A stretch of 64,000 bases of DNA. Origin: [Clostridium] symbiosum (lineage in GTDB: Bacteria > Bacillota > Clostridia > Lachnospirales > Lachnospiraceae). The notes beneath the pieces are model-generated. The model worked only from the letters and a program-made list of their open reading frames with translations, searched no databases and was not told the DNA's origin. A program made the translations under genes and the position numbers. Shown piece by piece: positions 51,227 to 58,535 of this stretch (its first letter is position 1; each line of letters begins with the position of its first letter). The stretch is from assembly GCA_036419695.1 (NCBI GenBank), contig CP143946.1:2350001-2414000 (forward strand). The letters are read 5' to 3'.

Positions 51227-51244
51227 TAGTATAGTGGTATACTA
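51227..51244. promoter_or_regulatory. Dyad operator between divergent genes
   Basis: A perfect TAGTATA (51227-51233) / TATACTA (51238-51244) dyad lies between the genes at 51074 (minus) and 51313 (plus), and overlaps a GTAG-N-T box of the kind used elsewhere in this region. Confidence 0.6.
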
Positions 51245-51312
51245 GCAATGTTGTTTTATATACGGTATCTGCCGTTTACAGGCAGGTGCCCGTCGGGAGA
51301 GGAGTTCAATCC

Positions 51313-51591
51313 ATGGGTTTGAGGGACATGTACAGTGCCGGGGACATCATCGAGTACGAGGGGGGCGGTCGCGACTACCTCGTGTCAATCGAGGGCGAGG
51401 AGGGCCTGTGGGTGAACGCCTGCAACCCGTCGTGGGTCGAGCGCGGGCTTCGCGGCTTCTGCGATGAGTGCCACCCGTTCTTCGCCGACTGCCTGTACGA
51501 GTGTGCCGAGGTCGTGGGCCACTTCGGCGAGGGCACCGTCGAGGATGCCCGCCGATGGTACGGGGAGAACAAGGCCGTGTATCGCGGCTGA
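51313..51591 (+). CDS. Small Cys-containing hypothetical protein, 92 residues
   Basis: I do not recognise it. It is acidic and soluble, starts MGLRDMYSAGDIIEYEGGGR, and has four cysteines (CNPSW, CDECHPFF, CLYEC), which could bind metal. The ATG at 51313 has GAGAGGAG upstream. It is the first of the plus-strand cassettes. Confidence 0.55.
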   Translation: MGLRDMYSAGDIIEYEGGGRDYLVSIEGEEGLWVNACNPSWVERGLRGFCDECHPFFADCLYECAEVVGHFGEGTVEDARRWYGENKAVYRG

Positions 51592-51594
51592 ATG

Positions 51595-51603
51595 TGCTAC
51601 GAT
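51595..51603 (+). promoter_or_regulatory. Extended -10 promoter, cassette type
   Basis: TG-C-TACGAT fits the TG-N-TATAAT form found before other genes of this region and precedes the 51693 gene. Confidence 0.4.
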
Positions 51604-51641
51604 GGTCGGGCCGTCTCCTTTCTTGACGGTGGTTGCATGTG

Positions 51642-51678
51642 GGGACCGGGGGATGTTTGATGCCCTCGGTCCCCTTGT
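51642..51678 (+). other. Hairpin in the leader of the 51693 gene
   Basis: GGGGACCGGGGG and CCCTCGGTCCCC form a long GC-rich stem just before the ribosome site. It may be an attenuator or the end of the previous unit. Confidence 0.45.
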
Positions 51679-51692
51679 CTGATTGGAGTCAC

Positions 51693-51944
51693 ATGATGGA
51701 GAACCAGAACGACCAAGTGCTCGTGACGCGGAAGACGGGACTGACCGGTGCCCAGAAGGCGGGCTACCTGTTCGCCGGTCTGCTCGGTGGCGCGGGATGC
51801 GCCATCTTGGCATCCCTGTGCAACATCGACGCGCCGTACCGCTCGGATTGCACCAAGTTCGCGCTCATCGGCCTCGGCATCCGAATCGCGCTGTCGGTCA
51901 TCGGCTACATCGCGATGCTGCCCTTCACGGCGATGCTCTACTGA
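51693..51944 (+). CDS. Small membrane protein, two membrane segments
   Basis: The 83-residue protein has a polar N-terminus (MMENQNDQVLVTRKTG), a first hydrophobic helix (about 23-43: AGYLFAGLLGGAGCAILASL) and a second (about 58-80: LIGLGIRIALSVIGYIAML). TGGAGT precedes the start. Its function is unknown. It ends before a strong terminator. Confidence 0.6.
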   Translation: MMENQNDQVLVTRKTGLTGAQKAGYLFAGLLGGAGCAILASLCNIDAPYRSDCTKFALIGLGIRIALSVIGYIAMLPFTAMLY

Positions 51945-51963
51945 TTACCCGATAAAGGCTAGG

Positions 51964-52006
51964 AAAAGACCCTCTCGGCGGCTCGATGCCACGGGAGGGT
52001 CTTTTC
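51964..52006 (+). terminator. Terminator after the 51693 gene
   Basis: AAAAGACCCTC (51964-51974) pairs with GAGGGTCTTTT (51995-52005). Confidence 0.8.
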
Positions 52007-52021
52007 ATGCCGGGATGATGA

Positions 52022-52232
52022 GAAGGCAGGGAGAGAGGAGGGAGGGTGACGGCTATGGCAAGGGCGGTGCAGTAGGCGCGGTGATGCGGTTCGCATGGGT
52101 GACGGATGGGGGAGGGCAGGGATAGGGGCAAGCCCCTATGACCCATGTTCCCTGCGGGGGCGGCTTTGTGGAGAGGGCGTGTAGGAATGTAGTTTACTAC
52201 ATTGATAGCATGGTAGGTTGATATAATTAAGC
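52022..52232 (+). repeat. 211-bp direct repeat, copy 1, containing a cassette promoter
   Basis: It matches 57539-57748 at roughly nine bases in ten. It holds a G-rich leader, a perfect hairpin ATAGGGGC-AA-GCCCCTAT (52122-52139), and at its end the dyad operator and extended -10 promoter of the 52262 gene. It has no convincing reading frame. Confidence 0.8.
52188..52227 (+). promoter_or_regulatory. Cassette promoter with dyad operator (52262 gene)
   Basis: The dyad TGTAG-TTTA-CTACA (52188-52201) lies about 24 bp upstream of an extended -10, TG-A-TATAAT (52219-52227). The same arrangement recurs before at least four other genes. Confidence 0.75.
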
Positions 52233-52261
52233 CACAGGCAACCGAGAGAAAGGAACCGGAT

Positions 52262-52462
52262 ATGAGCCGCGAGGAAGAGTACAAGCAGAAGTGCCGTCAG
52301 GTGAAGGATTACTACCTTGAGGAAATCTGCGAGCACGAGGATGCGGGATGCCTCGGGGATGCGGAGAACGCCCGCAAGTGGCGGAGGGCGGAGCTTGAGG
52401 AGCTTGACCGCCAGTACCGCGAGGGCGAGCCGATGACCGGATGCGGCATCGCGTTGCAGTAG
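52262..52462 (+). CDS. Small charged hypothetical protein, 66 residues
   Basis: This is an acidic, Cys-containing helical protein (MSREEEYKQKCRQVKDYYLE; CEHEDAGCLGD). It belongs to no family I know. It is a complete cassette with promoter, AAGGAACC leader and terminator of its own, which supports a real gene. Confidence 0.55.
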   Translation: MSREEEYKQKCRQVKDYYLEEICEHEDAGCLGDAENARKWRRAELEELDRQYREGEPMTGCGIALQ

Positions 52463-52476
52463 TAGGGATGTCCGAG

Positions 52477-52502
52477 GGGCATCCGCGAGGGTGCCCTTTT
52501 TC
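52477..52502 (+). terminator. Cassette terminator
   Basis: GGGCATCC (52477-52484) pairs with GGGTGCCC (52489-52496, one G-T), followed by TTTTTT. Confidence 0.75.
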
Positions 52503-52522
52503 ATGGAAAGGCTATGTGGTAA

Positions 52523-52562
52523 TGTAGTTTGCCACATTGGTAGGATGCCGCATTGATATAAT
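52523..52562 (+). promoter_or_regulatory. Cassette promoter with operator (52597 gene)
   Basis: TGTAG-TTTG-CCACA (52523-52536), an imperfect dyad, precedes the extended -10 TG-A-TATAAT (52554-52562); the leader after it matches that of the 52262 gene. Confidence 0.7.
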
Positions 52563-52596
52563 TGAGCCACAGGCAACCGAGAAGAGAGGAAATGAC

Positions 52597-53046
52597 ATGC
52601 TGCACACGTTGGAGAAGGGCGAGTACCCGAAGGGGCACCGCTACTGGTCGAACGCGACCGGTGACCTCAACGCCGCCTTGGAAGACCTGCCCGTGCAACT
52701 CAGGCGCGTGCTTGACGAGCTGTGGTCGGACGGCTACGGGGTGGAGTGCTATCTTGTCGAGTGGAATGGGCGATACTGCGTCCAGCTCTCCGCCATGTAT
52801 GACGGGAGCTACGCAGCGGACCTCGGCATGGGCTACCCGGAGCTTGTCGAGCTGGCTCGCGGACGTGCAAAGGAGCTGGGAGTCGAGCGGCCGGACCTCC
52901 ATGTGGTGTTCGCGGAGGATGTGGACCAGTGGAGGGCTAACGACCCCTTCACCGAGATTTGGGTGGTCATGCCGTGGGACGTGGATGCAGACGCCTTCCA
53001 TGAGGTGGCGGATTGGTTAGATTCCCGTTGCCGTTTCAACGAGTAG
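52597..53046 (+). CDS. Acidic hypothetical protein, 149 residues
   Basis: I do not recognise it. It is acidic throughout (Asp and Glu frequent; DELWSDGYGVECYLVEW, VVFAEDVDQW), with no membrane segment, and ends in a helical DADAFHEVADWLDSRC. Acidic small proteins in such regions sometimes mimic DNA, but nothing specific shows that here. The ATG at 52597 has GAGAGGAAA upstream. Confidence 0.6.
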   Translation: MLHTLEKGEYPKGHRYWSNATGDLNAALEDLPVQLRRVLDELWSDGYGVECYLVEWNGRYCVQLSAMYDGSYAADLGMGYPELVELARGRAKELGVERPDLHVVFAEDVDQWRANDPFTEIWVVMPWDVDADAFHEVADWLDSRCRFNE

Positions 53047-53065
53047 CCGGATATGGAAACATCAG

Positions 53066-53090
53066 GGGGCACTTCGGCGGTGCCCCTTCC
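53066..53090 (+). terminator. Cassette terminator
   Basis: GGGGCAC (53066-53072) pairs with GTGCCCC (53080-53086) with loop TTCGGCG, then a pyrimidine tract. Confidence 0.65.
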
Positions 53091-53121
53091 CCGTGTGGGA
53101 CTGGAAGAGAGGGGAACACCT

Positions 53122-53394
53122 ATGCTCGATGCGAGGACGGCGAGAATCTTGGCGAAGGAGAACGAGAAGGGTTACGAGGCCCGCTGGCGGCGGGAGATGG
53201 TCGAGCGCTGCGAGAAGAACATCGAGAAGGCCGTCAATGAAGGCAGACTCCATGCGGTCCTCTTCGTCGGCGGTCTTGACGATGCCAAGCGGGAAGCGTT
53301 GGAGGTCATGCGCGGGCGGGGGTTTGAGATTGGCGAGGAGGTCTGGCGGGAAGGCCTCTTCAAATACCGAGACGTATATATCGCGCGATGGTGA
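53122..53394 (+). CDS. Small hypothetical protein, 90 residues
   Basis: It begins MLDARTARILAKENEKGYEAR and continues with EKAVNEGRLHAVLFVGGLDD, then EVMRGRGFEIGEE. This helix-strand-helix pattern is familiar to me from small proteins of ICEs and phages with no assigned role. GAGAGGGG precedes the ATG at 53122. Confidence 0.55.
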   Translation: MLDARTARILAKENEKGYEARWRREMVERCEKNIEKAVNEGRLHAVLFVGGLDDAKREALEVMRGRGFEIGEEVWREGLFKYRDVYIARW

Positions 53395-53417
53395 GGGCAG
53401 GGCATATACCCAAGCGA

Positions 53418-53442
53418 GGGCATCCAAGTGGGTGCCCTTCTT
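53418..53442 (+). terminator. Cassette terminator
   Basis: GGGCATCC (53418-53425) pairs with GGGTGCCC (53430-53437), one G-T pair, followed by TTCTTT. Confidence 0.7.
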
Positions 53443-53463
53443 TATGATGTATATGTGGATACC

Positions 53464-53501
53464 TGTTTTGCTACCTATGTGGTATTGTGGTTTGCTACAA
53501 T
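53464..53501 (+). promoter_or_regulatory. Cassette promoter (53526 gene)
   Basis: Two TTTGCTAC units lie 24 bp apart; the second forms the extended -10 TG-C-TACAAT (53493-53501). Confidence 0.6.
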
Positions 53502-53525
53502 GCTATTAGCACAAGCCAATGTTGA

Positions 53526-53819
53526 ATGGATGGGGACATGGGGAAGATGGACAAGACCGAGAAGTACACGGTCGCGGGTCTCTGTTTCGGCGGGAGCGGT
53601 GTGTTCCTCTGCGAGGATGCCGTTGTCTGCGCCCGCGTCTACGGGTATTGCGACGGCACGGTGGTCGAGTTCTGCATGGGAATCGCCTGCATCGTCATCG
53701 CGACCGTCTCGCTCTACATCGCCGGTATGCTTCGAGACCGCCGCATCCAAGCGGAGTTCGACCGCCGTCGCGCCGAGCGCGAGCGCCGCAGGGCCGAACG
53801 GAAGAACCGGGGATGGTGA
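53526..53819 (+). CDS. Small membrane protein with basic tail, 97 residues
   Basis: It has two hydrophobic stretches (about 15-38, AGLCFGGSGVFLCEDAVVC, and 45-68, FCMGIACIVIATVSLYIAGM), followed by an Arg-rich cytoplasmic tail (FDRRRAERERRRAERKNRG). The start may be the ATG at 53538, which has a GGGGA site. Function unknown. Confidence 0.55.
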   Translation: MDGDMGKMDKTEKYTVAGLCFGGSGVFLCEDAVVCARVYGYCDGTVVEFCMGIACIVIATVSLYIAGMLRDRRIQAEFDRRRAERERRRAERKNRGW

Positions 53820-53826
53820 CACCGTG

Positions 53827-53850
53827 GGGCACCCGAGAGGGTGCCCTTTG
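53827..53850 (+). terminator. Cassette terminator
   Basis: A perfect GGGCACCC (53827-53834) / GGGTGCCC (53839-53846) stem with loop GAGA, then TTT. Confidence 0.75.
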
Positions 53851-53901
53851 GCATGTGGCTCATATAGTTAGATACCAATCTATCCTGATGGTATTGTGGT
53901 C

Positions 53902-53910
53902 TGATGTGAT
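53902..53910 (+). promoter_or_regulatory. Cassette promoter (53941 gene)
   Basis: The extended -10 TG-A-TGTGAT follows GTGG-TC, a variant of the GTAG-TT box of the other promoters. Confidence 0.45.
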
Positions 53911-53940
53911 AGCACCTAGATAAGAGGTCGGGGAGGGGAT

Positions 53941-54507
53941 ATGCCGGATACGCGCGAAGGCGATTTGGGGACTACCGCCTGTTACCTCACGGTCGAACGG
54001 CTCGCCCTGCAAGCCGGGGTGGAAAGCCCCTTCTGGGACGAGACCTCGCTGCTCATGGGCGGCTGCGAGGGGCCTTGGTACAAAAAGCCCCTCACGCCCC
54101 GCAGGCTGCGGTCTTTCCTCAAGCGATACGGCGGGAGCCTTCCTGATGATGACGGACAGCGCGTGTGCGCCGCTTCCGTGTTCTCGGATGTGATGCGTCT
54201 GCACGGCATCCCCATAGAGGATGGGGCGGATGACCTAGGTGCGCTCTACGTGAGGCGGGCGGAATCGGTAGGCATGACCGTGGCCTTCCTCGCCACCGGA
54301 TGCACCCTCGCCGATATGGCGGCAATCACGGGGGTTTGCGAGGAGGAGGTTGCCGAGCGCATCACGCGCACATGGGACGGCGATGCACTGGGGCGGATAT
54401 ACGGACTCGCCCACGCCACGTACCATGACCGCATTGCCGAGACCTTCGCATCATCAGATGACCTTGACGAGCCTTGGGGTGATTGGACATGCCCATGTCG
54501 GGAATGA
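53941..54507 (+). CDS. Hypothetical protein with possible C-terminal helix-turn-helix
   Basis: A 188-residue soluble protein. The middle (LTPRRLRSFLKRYGGSLPD) is basic, and the C-terminal third contains TLADMAAITGVCEEEVAERI, which reads like a helix-turn-helix, so a regulatory role is possible. I do not recognise the family. GGGGAGGGG precedes the ATG at 53941. Confidence 0.55.
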   Translation: MPDTREGDLGTTACYLTVERLALQAGVESPFWDETSLLMGGCEGPWYKKPLTPRRLRSFLKRYGGSLPDDDGQRVCAASVFSDVMRLHGIPIEDGADDLGALYVRRAESVGMTVAFLATGCTLADMAAITGVCEEEVAERITRTWDGDALGRIYGLAHATYHDRIAETFASSDDLDEPWGDWTCPCRE

Positions 54508-54640
54508 CGAGGGAACTTCATCCCCTCGGACTCCCCAGAGGCATCGCCCTCCCCGTCGATTCACGGCTGCGCCATGTCTCGACGGCTCACGCGATGGATA
54601 ATGAGGGCAAATAGGATTCACGGTTCGAGAGGAGACCGAC

Positions 54641-55621
54641 ATGAAGATACCGGCGAGCAAGGTGCCCGCGCAGGTGTGGGCTGACAGGGCGAGGCGGCGT
54701 GCCGACTTGGATGAAGTGGAGAGCATGTTGCTGTCTTCTTGGGATGACAGCAAACAGGTTTATAGAATCGGCAAGGAGCTTTGGGATGAGCTTCGCATTG
54801 ATGAGGCGGACGAGGTGCCGGTGGATGCGCTGCTGCGACTGCCATATGGCTGTATCTTCATAGAGAGAAGATGGGTAGATGAGTATGAACAGCTGCTAAC
54901 CGATGATATGGCTGACACCTGGGGTGAGGCGAGTTGTTATGTGACGCGTTACTACGAGGGATGTTTTTGCTGGGTTGAGGGGCGAACTCTCTTCGTCGAT
55001 AGCTTGACCCATCATTGCGAGATGAGGCACACGGACGATTATGGTTCGGACGTGGCGGAGGTTCGATGCGGGATGCGGATGTGGCTCGATACAATCGAGC
55101 TTCCGATAGATGAGGGAATTTCGCTTGAAAGATGGTATTCCGAGCAGCTGAATGCTGTTCGTAAAGCGAATGAGTCCATGTCATATGCTTGTGAGGTTAC
55201 CGATGAGGAACTGTTGATGACGGCTCATTCACGCAGCTATCTTCTTGAGCATATCTTGGGGTCTCTTCTCTATATCTCCTCCAAGGAGGCCGATGTGCGC
55301 ACGGTCTACGTTCCCCAGAAGAACCAGTCCCGAAAGAGCCGTCAGACCGATTGCACCGTCCATGACGTGGGTTTCCGCATTGCCCCGCAGCTCGCGGAGG
55401 TTCGCCGTGTCTACGAGCATGAGGCGAAGGGGCAGGATGGCGGCAAGACCGGACGGCATGTGGCACCCCATGTCAGGCGCGGCCATTGGCACGGGTACTG
55501 GACTGGTCCGAGGGAGAACCCCACCGGTCTCGAAATCAAGTGGGTCGCGCCGACGGTAGTGAACGCCTCGCGCGGTGAGCTTGAGGGAACCGTCCATGAG
55601 GTCGGTGGCCGTGACGCTTGA
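54641..55621 (+). CDS. AcrVA2-family anti-CRISPR candidate
   Basis: This protein probably protects the mobile element from CRISPR-Cas12a immunity. AcrVA2 of Moraxella is known to lower Cas12a levels by acting on the nascent Cas12a chain and its mRNA. The 326 residues are close to AcrVA2 length (322). The C-terminal half carries the block order I know from the AcrVA2-like family: SLLYISSKEADV near residue 207, VHDVGFRIAPQL near 240, and HVRRGHWHGYWTGPRE with EIKWVAPTVVN near 276-310. The N-terminal half is more divergent, as in other family members. It lies among small cassettes of a mobile element, where anti-defence genes are expected. No cas genes are in the window, so the target is inferred. 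Confidence 0.75.
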   Translation: MKIPASKVPAQVWADRARRRADLDEVESMLLSSWDDSKQVYRIGKELWDELRIDEADEVPVDALLRLPYGCIFIERRWVDEYEQLLTDDMADTWGEASCYVTRYYEGCFCWVEGRTLFVDSLTHHCEMRHTDDYGSDVAEVRCGMRMWLDTIELPIDEGISLERWYSEQLNAVRKANESMSYACEVTDEELLMTAHSRSYLLEHILGSLLYISSKEADVRTVYVPQKNQSRKSRQTDCTVHDVGFRIAPQLAEVRRVYEHEAKGQDGGKTGRHVAPHVRRGHWHGYWTGPRENPTGLEIKWVAPTVVNASRGELEGTVHEVGGRDA

Positions 55622-55678
55622 GACGGCATGTGCACATCTCATGGTATTGTAGATTCGCACCATTGTTGCTTTGTAGTC

Positions 55679-55687
55679 TGATATAAT
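55679..55687 (+). promoter_or_regulatory. Cassette promoter (55727 gene)
   Basis: The extended -10 TG-A-TATAAT follows GTAGTC, and 24 bp upstream is a second GTAG box (55650), the same spacing as in the other cassettes. Confidence 0.65.
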
Positions 55688-55726
55688 CATATCCATATAG
55701 CATCATCTCGACTTGGAAGGGGTCGC

Positions 55727-57259
55727 ATGGAAGAGGAGGAGCGCACGTTCACGCCGGGTCAGGCGGAGGCCATGGATGCCCTGCTGTCTGGCCGCAACGT
55801 GTTCCTGTCGGGTAACGCCGGTACGGGCAAGAGCTATGTGCTCAACGCATTCATCGAGGAGCTTGAGGAGCGCGAGGTTCCCTACCTCGCCATGGCCCCG
55901 ACGGGGATAGCCGCGCAGAACTTGCATAACGGCACGACCATCCACCGCACCTTGCAGGTGGGTTTCGGCGTGCTCGACCCGCACGACGAGAACAAGAAGA
56001 CGCTCACGCGCAAGGTGCTCAACAAGGCCGAGGTCATCATCATCGACGAGGTATCCATGTGCCGCATCGACCTGTTCGAGCGCGTCATGAACATGGTGCT
56101 CGCAGCCAAGCGCGTCTCGGGCAGGAAGCAGGTCGTGCTCGTGGGCGATTTCTTCCAGCTTCCGCCGGTCGTGACCGATGATGACCGCAAGGTGCTGATG
56201 CAGCTGTGGCCGGGCAATGATGACGGCTACGCCTTCAAGTCCCCGCTATGGAAGGGCATGGGCTTCGAGCCGCATGTCCTCACCGAGGTGGTGCGCCAGA
56301 GCGACCCGGAGTTCATCGGTCAGCTCAACCGCGCCCGCATCGGCGATAGGGACTGCATCGCCTACTTCAACGAGCGCTCCATCTCCGACCGCAAGCGGGC
56401 ACCGGAGGATGACCTGTGGCTGTGCGCCACGAACCGCATGGCATCCACCATCAACGACGAGCGCGTGGGGGAGTTGGAGCGCTTGGGCGCAAGGGCGCGG
56501 ACGTACACGGCGTACTCCTACGGAGATGTGAAGCCCTCGGACAAGCCCACCGACGACAAGCTGCGTCTCGTGGAGGGCGCACGCGTGATGCTGCTCGCCA
56601 ACATGCCCGACCACGGTCTCGCGAACGGCTCGCTGGGGACCATCTCGGAAGTCGGGGTGGATTGCGTCACGGTCGAGTTCGATGACTGCGAGTACCCCGT
56701 CGAGGTGAGCGAGAAGGAATGGAAGGTGCTGAAATCCTCCGTTCGCGACATCATCGGCGATGACGGGAACCCCGCGCAGGAGCTTGTCATCGACACGGTG
56801 GGCGCGTTCACGCAGATTCCCCTTCGCCTCGCGTTCGCCATCACCATCCACAAGTCGCAGGGTCAGACCTTCGAGCGCTGCGCCGTCCACTCCAAGGTGT
56901 TCGGCGCGGGCATGCTCTACGTCGCCCTGTCCCGCTGCACCACCTTCGACGGTCTCACCGTCTGGCCGAAGATAGAGCGCCAGCGCCTCTATGCCAACGA
57001 GTCGGTCATCGAGTTCTACGACTCCCTCGCCGCCAAAGTCGAGGAGGTACACGAGCCGTCGCAAGGCGCTCTGTTCGATGTGGATGCGCCTACGGCACCT
57101 TTGCCTACACCCACGAACAAGGCGGGGCGAACTGATGACGGCATGGTCTATATCAAGTGTCCCGCGCAGGTTGCCGACCGCGTGCGAGGCTACATCGACG
57201 CGCTGATGGAAGGTGCGGATGGCGGTTATAATCAATCCTGTACACAGGTCGCAGAGTAG
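55727..57259 (+). CDS. PIF1-family DNA helicase
   Basis: This ATP-dependent 5'-3' helicase probably serves replication or transfer of the element. The 510 residues contain Walker A GNAGTGKS near 29, the PIF1 motif MAPTGIAAQ near 56, Walker B IIIDEVSM near 106, the GDFFQLPPV motif near 142, and the C-terminal superfamily 1B motifs (LAFAITIHKSQGQTFERC near 368 and MLYVALSRCTTFDGL near 394). The last 60 residues are a variable tail. GGAAGGGG precedes the start codon. Confidence 0.9.
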   Translation: MEEEERTFTPGQAEAMDALLSGRNVFLSGNAGTGKSYVLNAFIEELEEREVPYLAMAPTGIAAQNLHNGTTIHRTLQVGFGVLDPHDENKKTLTRKVLNKAEVIIIDEVSMCRIDLFERVMNMVLAAKRVSGRKQVVLVGDFFQLPPVVTDDDRKVLMQLWPGNDDGYAFKSPLWKGMGFEPHVLTEVVRQSDPEFIGQLNRARIGDRDCIAYFNERSISDRKRAPEDDLWLCATNRMASTINDERVGELERLGARARTYTAYSYGDVKPSDKPTDDKLRLVEGARVMLLANMPDHGLANGSLGTISEVGVDCVTVEFDDCEYPVEVSEKEWKVLKSSVRDIIGDDGNPAQELVIDTVGAFTQIPLRLAFAITIHKSQGQTFERCAVHSKVFGAGMLYVALSRCTTFDGLTVWPKIERQRLYANESVIEFYDSLAAKVEEVHEPSQGALFDVDAPTAPLPTPTNKAGRTDDGMVYIKCPAQVADRVRGYIDALMEGADGGYNQSCTQVAE

Positions 57260-57272
57260 AGGGGAAGCCGAT

Positions 57273-57326
57273 ATGTGCTATTACGACTCAAAGGTGTACG
57301 ACCCGGAGCGATACGCGGACGAATAG
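57273..57326 (+). CDS. Possible 17-residue peptide
   Basis: AGAGGGGAAG precedes an ATG encoding MCYYDSKVYDPERYADE, thirteen bases after the helicase stop codon. The good ribosome site and spacing suggest that it is translated with the helicase, but so short a frame may be chance. Confidence 0.3.
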   Translation: MCYYDSKVYDPERYADE

Positions 57327-57538
57327 CCGCAGATACCTCGATTCCACCGATACGGCACTACGGGTAAGACCGGCGATGCGATGGAAAAGATTTGTGGGGC
57401 AAGAAAGTGTTTCGATTGGATATGGCTATGAAACGAACTGGTTTGACTTGATAGGGATACGCTACGAGTTGTAAAGCAGTGACCAGATTGCACGGAAGGG
57501 GTCGCGCTCGGCGCGGCCCCTTTTCTCATGTGTGGATG
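57327..57538 (+). other. Gene-free stretch with a repeated motif and a terminator
   Basis: GATACGGCAC then CGGGTAAGACCGGCGA (57349-57376) recurs at 62319-62346. A terminator follows at 57496-57525: AAGGGGTCGCGC pairs with GCGCGGCCCCTT (one G-T), then TTTT. No coding frame is convincing. Confidence 0.6.
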
Positions 57539-57748
57539 GAAGGCAAGGAGGGCGGAGAGAAGGGTGACGGCTATGGCAAGGGCGGTGCAGTAGGCGCGGT
57601 GATGCGGTTCGCATGGATGACGGATTGAGGAGGGCAAGGATAGGGGCAAGCCCCTATGACCGGGTTCCCTGCGGGGGCGACTTTGTGGAGAGGGCGTGTA
57701 GGAATGTAGTTTGCTACATTGATAGCATGATAGGTTGCTATAATTAAG
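57539..57748 (+). repeat. 211-bp direct repeat, copy 2, containing a cassette promoter
   Basis: This is the partner of 52022-52232. The shared stretch includes the GGGTGACGGCTATGGCAAGG segment, the ATAGGGGC-AA-GCCCCTAT hairpin and the promoter. Substitutions are scattered, with no frame preserved. Confidence 0.8.
57705..57744 (+). promoter_or_regulatory. Cassette promoter with perfect dyad (57781 gene)
   Basis: TGTAG-TTTG-CTACA (57705-57718) precedes the extended -10 TG-C-TATAAT (57736-57744). Confidence 0.75.
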
Positions 57749-57780
57749 GCACGGTAAGACCAAGAGAAAGGGAACCGGAT

Positions 57781-58401
57781 ATGGGCAACCGAGCGGTAAT
57801 CACCACGCCTGACAAGAAGATGGGCATTTACCTCCACTGGAACGGCGGGCGAGATAGCGTCGAGGCGTTCCTGCACTACTGCGAATTGCATGGCTTCCGC
57901 AGCCCCGACCGCGACCCCTACGGCTGGGCGCGTCTGTGCCAAGTCATCGGCAATTTCTTCGGTGGCGGTCTGAGTGTTGGGGTCGGTCTCTACGACCAGC
58001 TCGACACGGATAACTGGGACAATGGTGTCTACATCATCGAAGGGTGGCGCATCGTCGGTCGTGAGTTCAACCGTCATGCCGAGCAGAGTTCATACGACCA
58101 CGCGGTCATGCTCCATGACATCGACGACAGCCAGCCGGAGGGGATGCGCCTCGGCAGGTACATCGACGCGGTTGAGGTGCCGGTGCGCGAGGTCGAGGAG
58201 GGCGATGAGGTCTGGTTGGAGAGCGTGCGGGGCGGATTCGAGCCGTACCGCGTCTGTGGGTTCGCGGTGCCGCCGAGTTTGCGGAGGACCGGTGTTCGGC
58301 TTCCATTCGTGGAGATGTACAACGCCGAGGAGGGGCGAGAGGCCGTGCTGCTCAACCCGAACAACTTCATCAGGAGCGCGACCGTCCGGGTGACGCGCTG
58401 A
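57781..58401 (+). CDS. ICE-conserved hypothetical protein (MGNRAVITT family)
   Basis: I recall this protein as common in integrative conjugative elements of gut Clostridia, with no assigned function. The 206 residues begin MGNRAVITTPDKKMGIYLHW and include NGGRDSVEAFLHYCELHGFR and WARLCQVIGNFFGGGLSVGV, then NWDNGVYIIEGWRIVGRE, all of which I associate with that family. The C-terminal part is variable. It has its own promoter and terminator, and its presence supports the mobile-element reading of this part of the window. Confidence 0.75.
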   Translation: MGNRAVITTPDKKMGIYLHWNGGRDSVEAFLHYCELHGFRSPDRDPYGWARLCQVIGNFFGGGLSVGVGLYDQLDTDNWDNGVYIIEGWRIVGREFNRHAEQSSYDHAVMLHDIDDSQPEGMRLGRYIDAVEVPVREVEEGDEVWLESVRGGFEPYRVCGFAVPPSLRRTGVRLPFVEMYNAEEGREAVLLNPNNFIRSATVRVTR

Positions 58402-58413
58402 CAAATGGGAAGT

Positions 58414-58437
58414 GGGCATCCGAGAGGGTGCCCTTAT
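58414..58437 (+). terminator. Cassette terminator
   Basis: GGGCATCC (58414-58421) pairs with GGGTGCCC (58426-58433), one G-T, loop GAGA, then TTATT. Confidence 0.7.
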
Positions 58438-58459
58438 TCATGGAGAGGATATGTAGGAA

Positions 58460-58499
58460 TGTGTTTTACTACATTTATGGCATGGTAGGTTGATATAAT
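58460..58499 (+). promoter_or_regulatory. Cassette promoter with operator (58536 gene)
   Basis: TGTGTTTTACTACA (58460-58473), a weakened dyad, precedes the extended -10 TG-A-TATAAT (58491-58499); the leader AAGCCACAGGCAACC is shared with two other cassettes. Confidence 0.7.
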
Positions 58500-58535
58500 T
58501 AAGCCACAGGCAACCACGAGGGAAGGAACCCCACC

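Noticed and set aside
51748..52284. Several overlapping frames over the 51693 gene and the 211-bp repeat
   Set aside because: They are shadows in high-GC DNA; similar false frames appear in the second repeat copy.
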